In this document: positions 6,540 to 6,785 of the stretch, piece by piece
Layout of the letters: each line of letters opens with the position of its first letter
Position numbering within the stretch: position 1 is the first letter of the stretch
Assembly: GCA_003517725.1 (NCBI GenBank)
Contig: DOZZ01000086.1
Span: forward strand, 1-6,785
Length of the DNA: 6,785 bases
Direction: 5' to 3'
Source: Bryobacterales bacterium
GTDB taxonomy: Bacteria; Acidobacteriota; Terriglobia; Bryobacterales; Bryobacteraceae
Translations under genes and position numbers: made by a program
Notes under the pieces: model-generated
What the model was told of the DNA's origin: nothing
The model's input: the letters and a program-made list of their open reading frames with translations, nothing else
The model's database searches: none

Positions 6540-6785
6540 TCCGGCTCGCGAACCTGCAGCACCTGGTTGGTTTTTACGTGGCGCAGCGTTTGGCGGATGC
6601 CGCTTGGCCAGCGAATTTCGATCTCGGCCACTTCCGCCAGATGCCCGGTGCCGAAATGAACTCCGAAATGGCTGGACGAGGCGTAGCCCACGCTGGTGGT
6701 CATGTGGTTGGTCTGATTGCCGATGCGAACGTTTGCCCCGATTCCATCGCGGTTGCTCTTTGTGCCGGTCAAATGCAGAATGAGC
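6503..6785 (-). CDS. CRTAC1/ASPIC-UnbV family protein, C-terminal fragment
   Basis: Only the last 93 residues lie in the window; the gene continues off the right edge and its start is not seen. The fragment is a nearly complete ASPIC/UnbV domain: LTGTKSNRDGIGANVRI, then TTSVGYASSSHFGVHFGTG, then EIEIRWPSGIRQTLRHV and NQVLQVRE, matching the family pattern of SNrdaiGA, a lHFGLG-like segment and a VrWPSG strand. In full-length relatives this domain closes a secreted FG-GAP/VCBS beta-propeller protein of the CRTAC1 type, so the missing part is probably a propeller with a signal peptide. The molecular function is poorly defined; calcium binding or extracellular adhesion or scaffolding is suggested by homologues. 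Such proteins are often encoded near TPR proteins in Acidobacteriota (from memory). The stop lies within the end of the convergent TPR gene, giving a 37-base tail-to-tail overlap. A short Arg/Ala-rich tail (RAAASDARRR) follows the domain. Confidence 0.85.
   Translation of the reverse strand, partial: LILHLTGTKSNRDGIGANVRIGNQTNHMTTSVGYASSSHFGVHFGTGHLAEVAEIEIRWPSGIRQTLRHVKTNQVLQVREPDQRAAASDARRR

Noticed and set aside
1..6785. tRNA, rRNA, CRISPR array, insertion sequence or phage genes
   Set aside because: No cloverleaf, ribosomal RNA motif, regularly spaced repeats, transposase or terminal inverted repeats were seen; the space is almost fully occupied by the described genes.

Overview
The window is GC-rich, densely coded bacterial DNA. 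It carries four plus-strand genes and the C-terminal end of one minus-strand gene. The mix of a Tat-exported amidohydrolase, a DUF5107-TPR giant, a further TPR protein and an ASPIC/UnbV (CRTAC1-type) protein resembles Acidobacteriota, particularly the Solibacter/Bryobacterales group. So does a GC-rich 'CCTGAAGG'-type palindromic repeat. This taxonomic guess rests on remembered gene content, not on a marker gene.

Layout: bases 1-213 hold no convincing gene and probably contain the promoter and leader of the first operon. From 214 to 5404 run three tightly packed genes. They encode a PfkB/ribokinase-family sugar kinase (214-1146), a metal-dependent amidohydrolase of the amidohydrolase-2 type with a twin-arginine signal (1143-2309), and a 1032-residue secreted DUF5107 protein with a long TPR tail (2306-5404). 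Both junctions are 4-base stop/start overlaps (ATGA, then GTGA), the usual sign of a translationally coupled operon. A 67-base gap follows, holding a two-hairpin REP-like element and a perfect 9-base tandem duplication of a Shine-Dalgarno-like sequence. After it comes a 355-residue exported all-TPR protein with a TTG start (5472-6539). The end of a CRTAC1/ASPIC-UnbV protein lies convergently on the minus strand (6503-6785, cut by the window edge) and overlaps the TPR gene tail-to-tail by 37 bases.

Working together: the kinase should be cytoplasmic, while the amidohydrolase, the DUF5107 protein and the TPR protein all carry export signals. A reasonable but unproven reading is a small carbohydrate or carbohydrate-derivative utilisation module. 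In it, the exported galactose-mutarotase-like DUF5107 protein and the amidohydrolase act on a substrate outside the cytoplasm, and the kinase phosphorylates an imported product. The DUF5107 protein has no known function, so it is the least understood and most interesting component. No mobile element, tRNA, rRNA or CRISPR array was seen.
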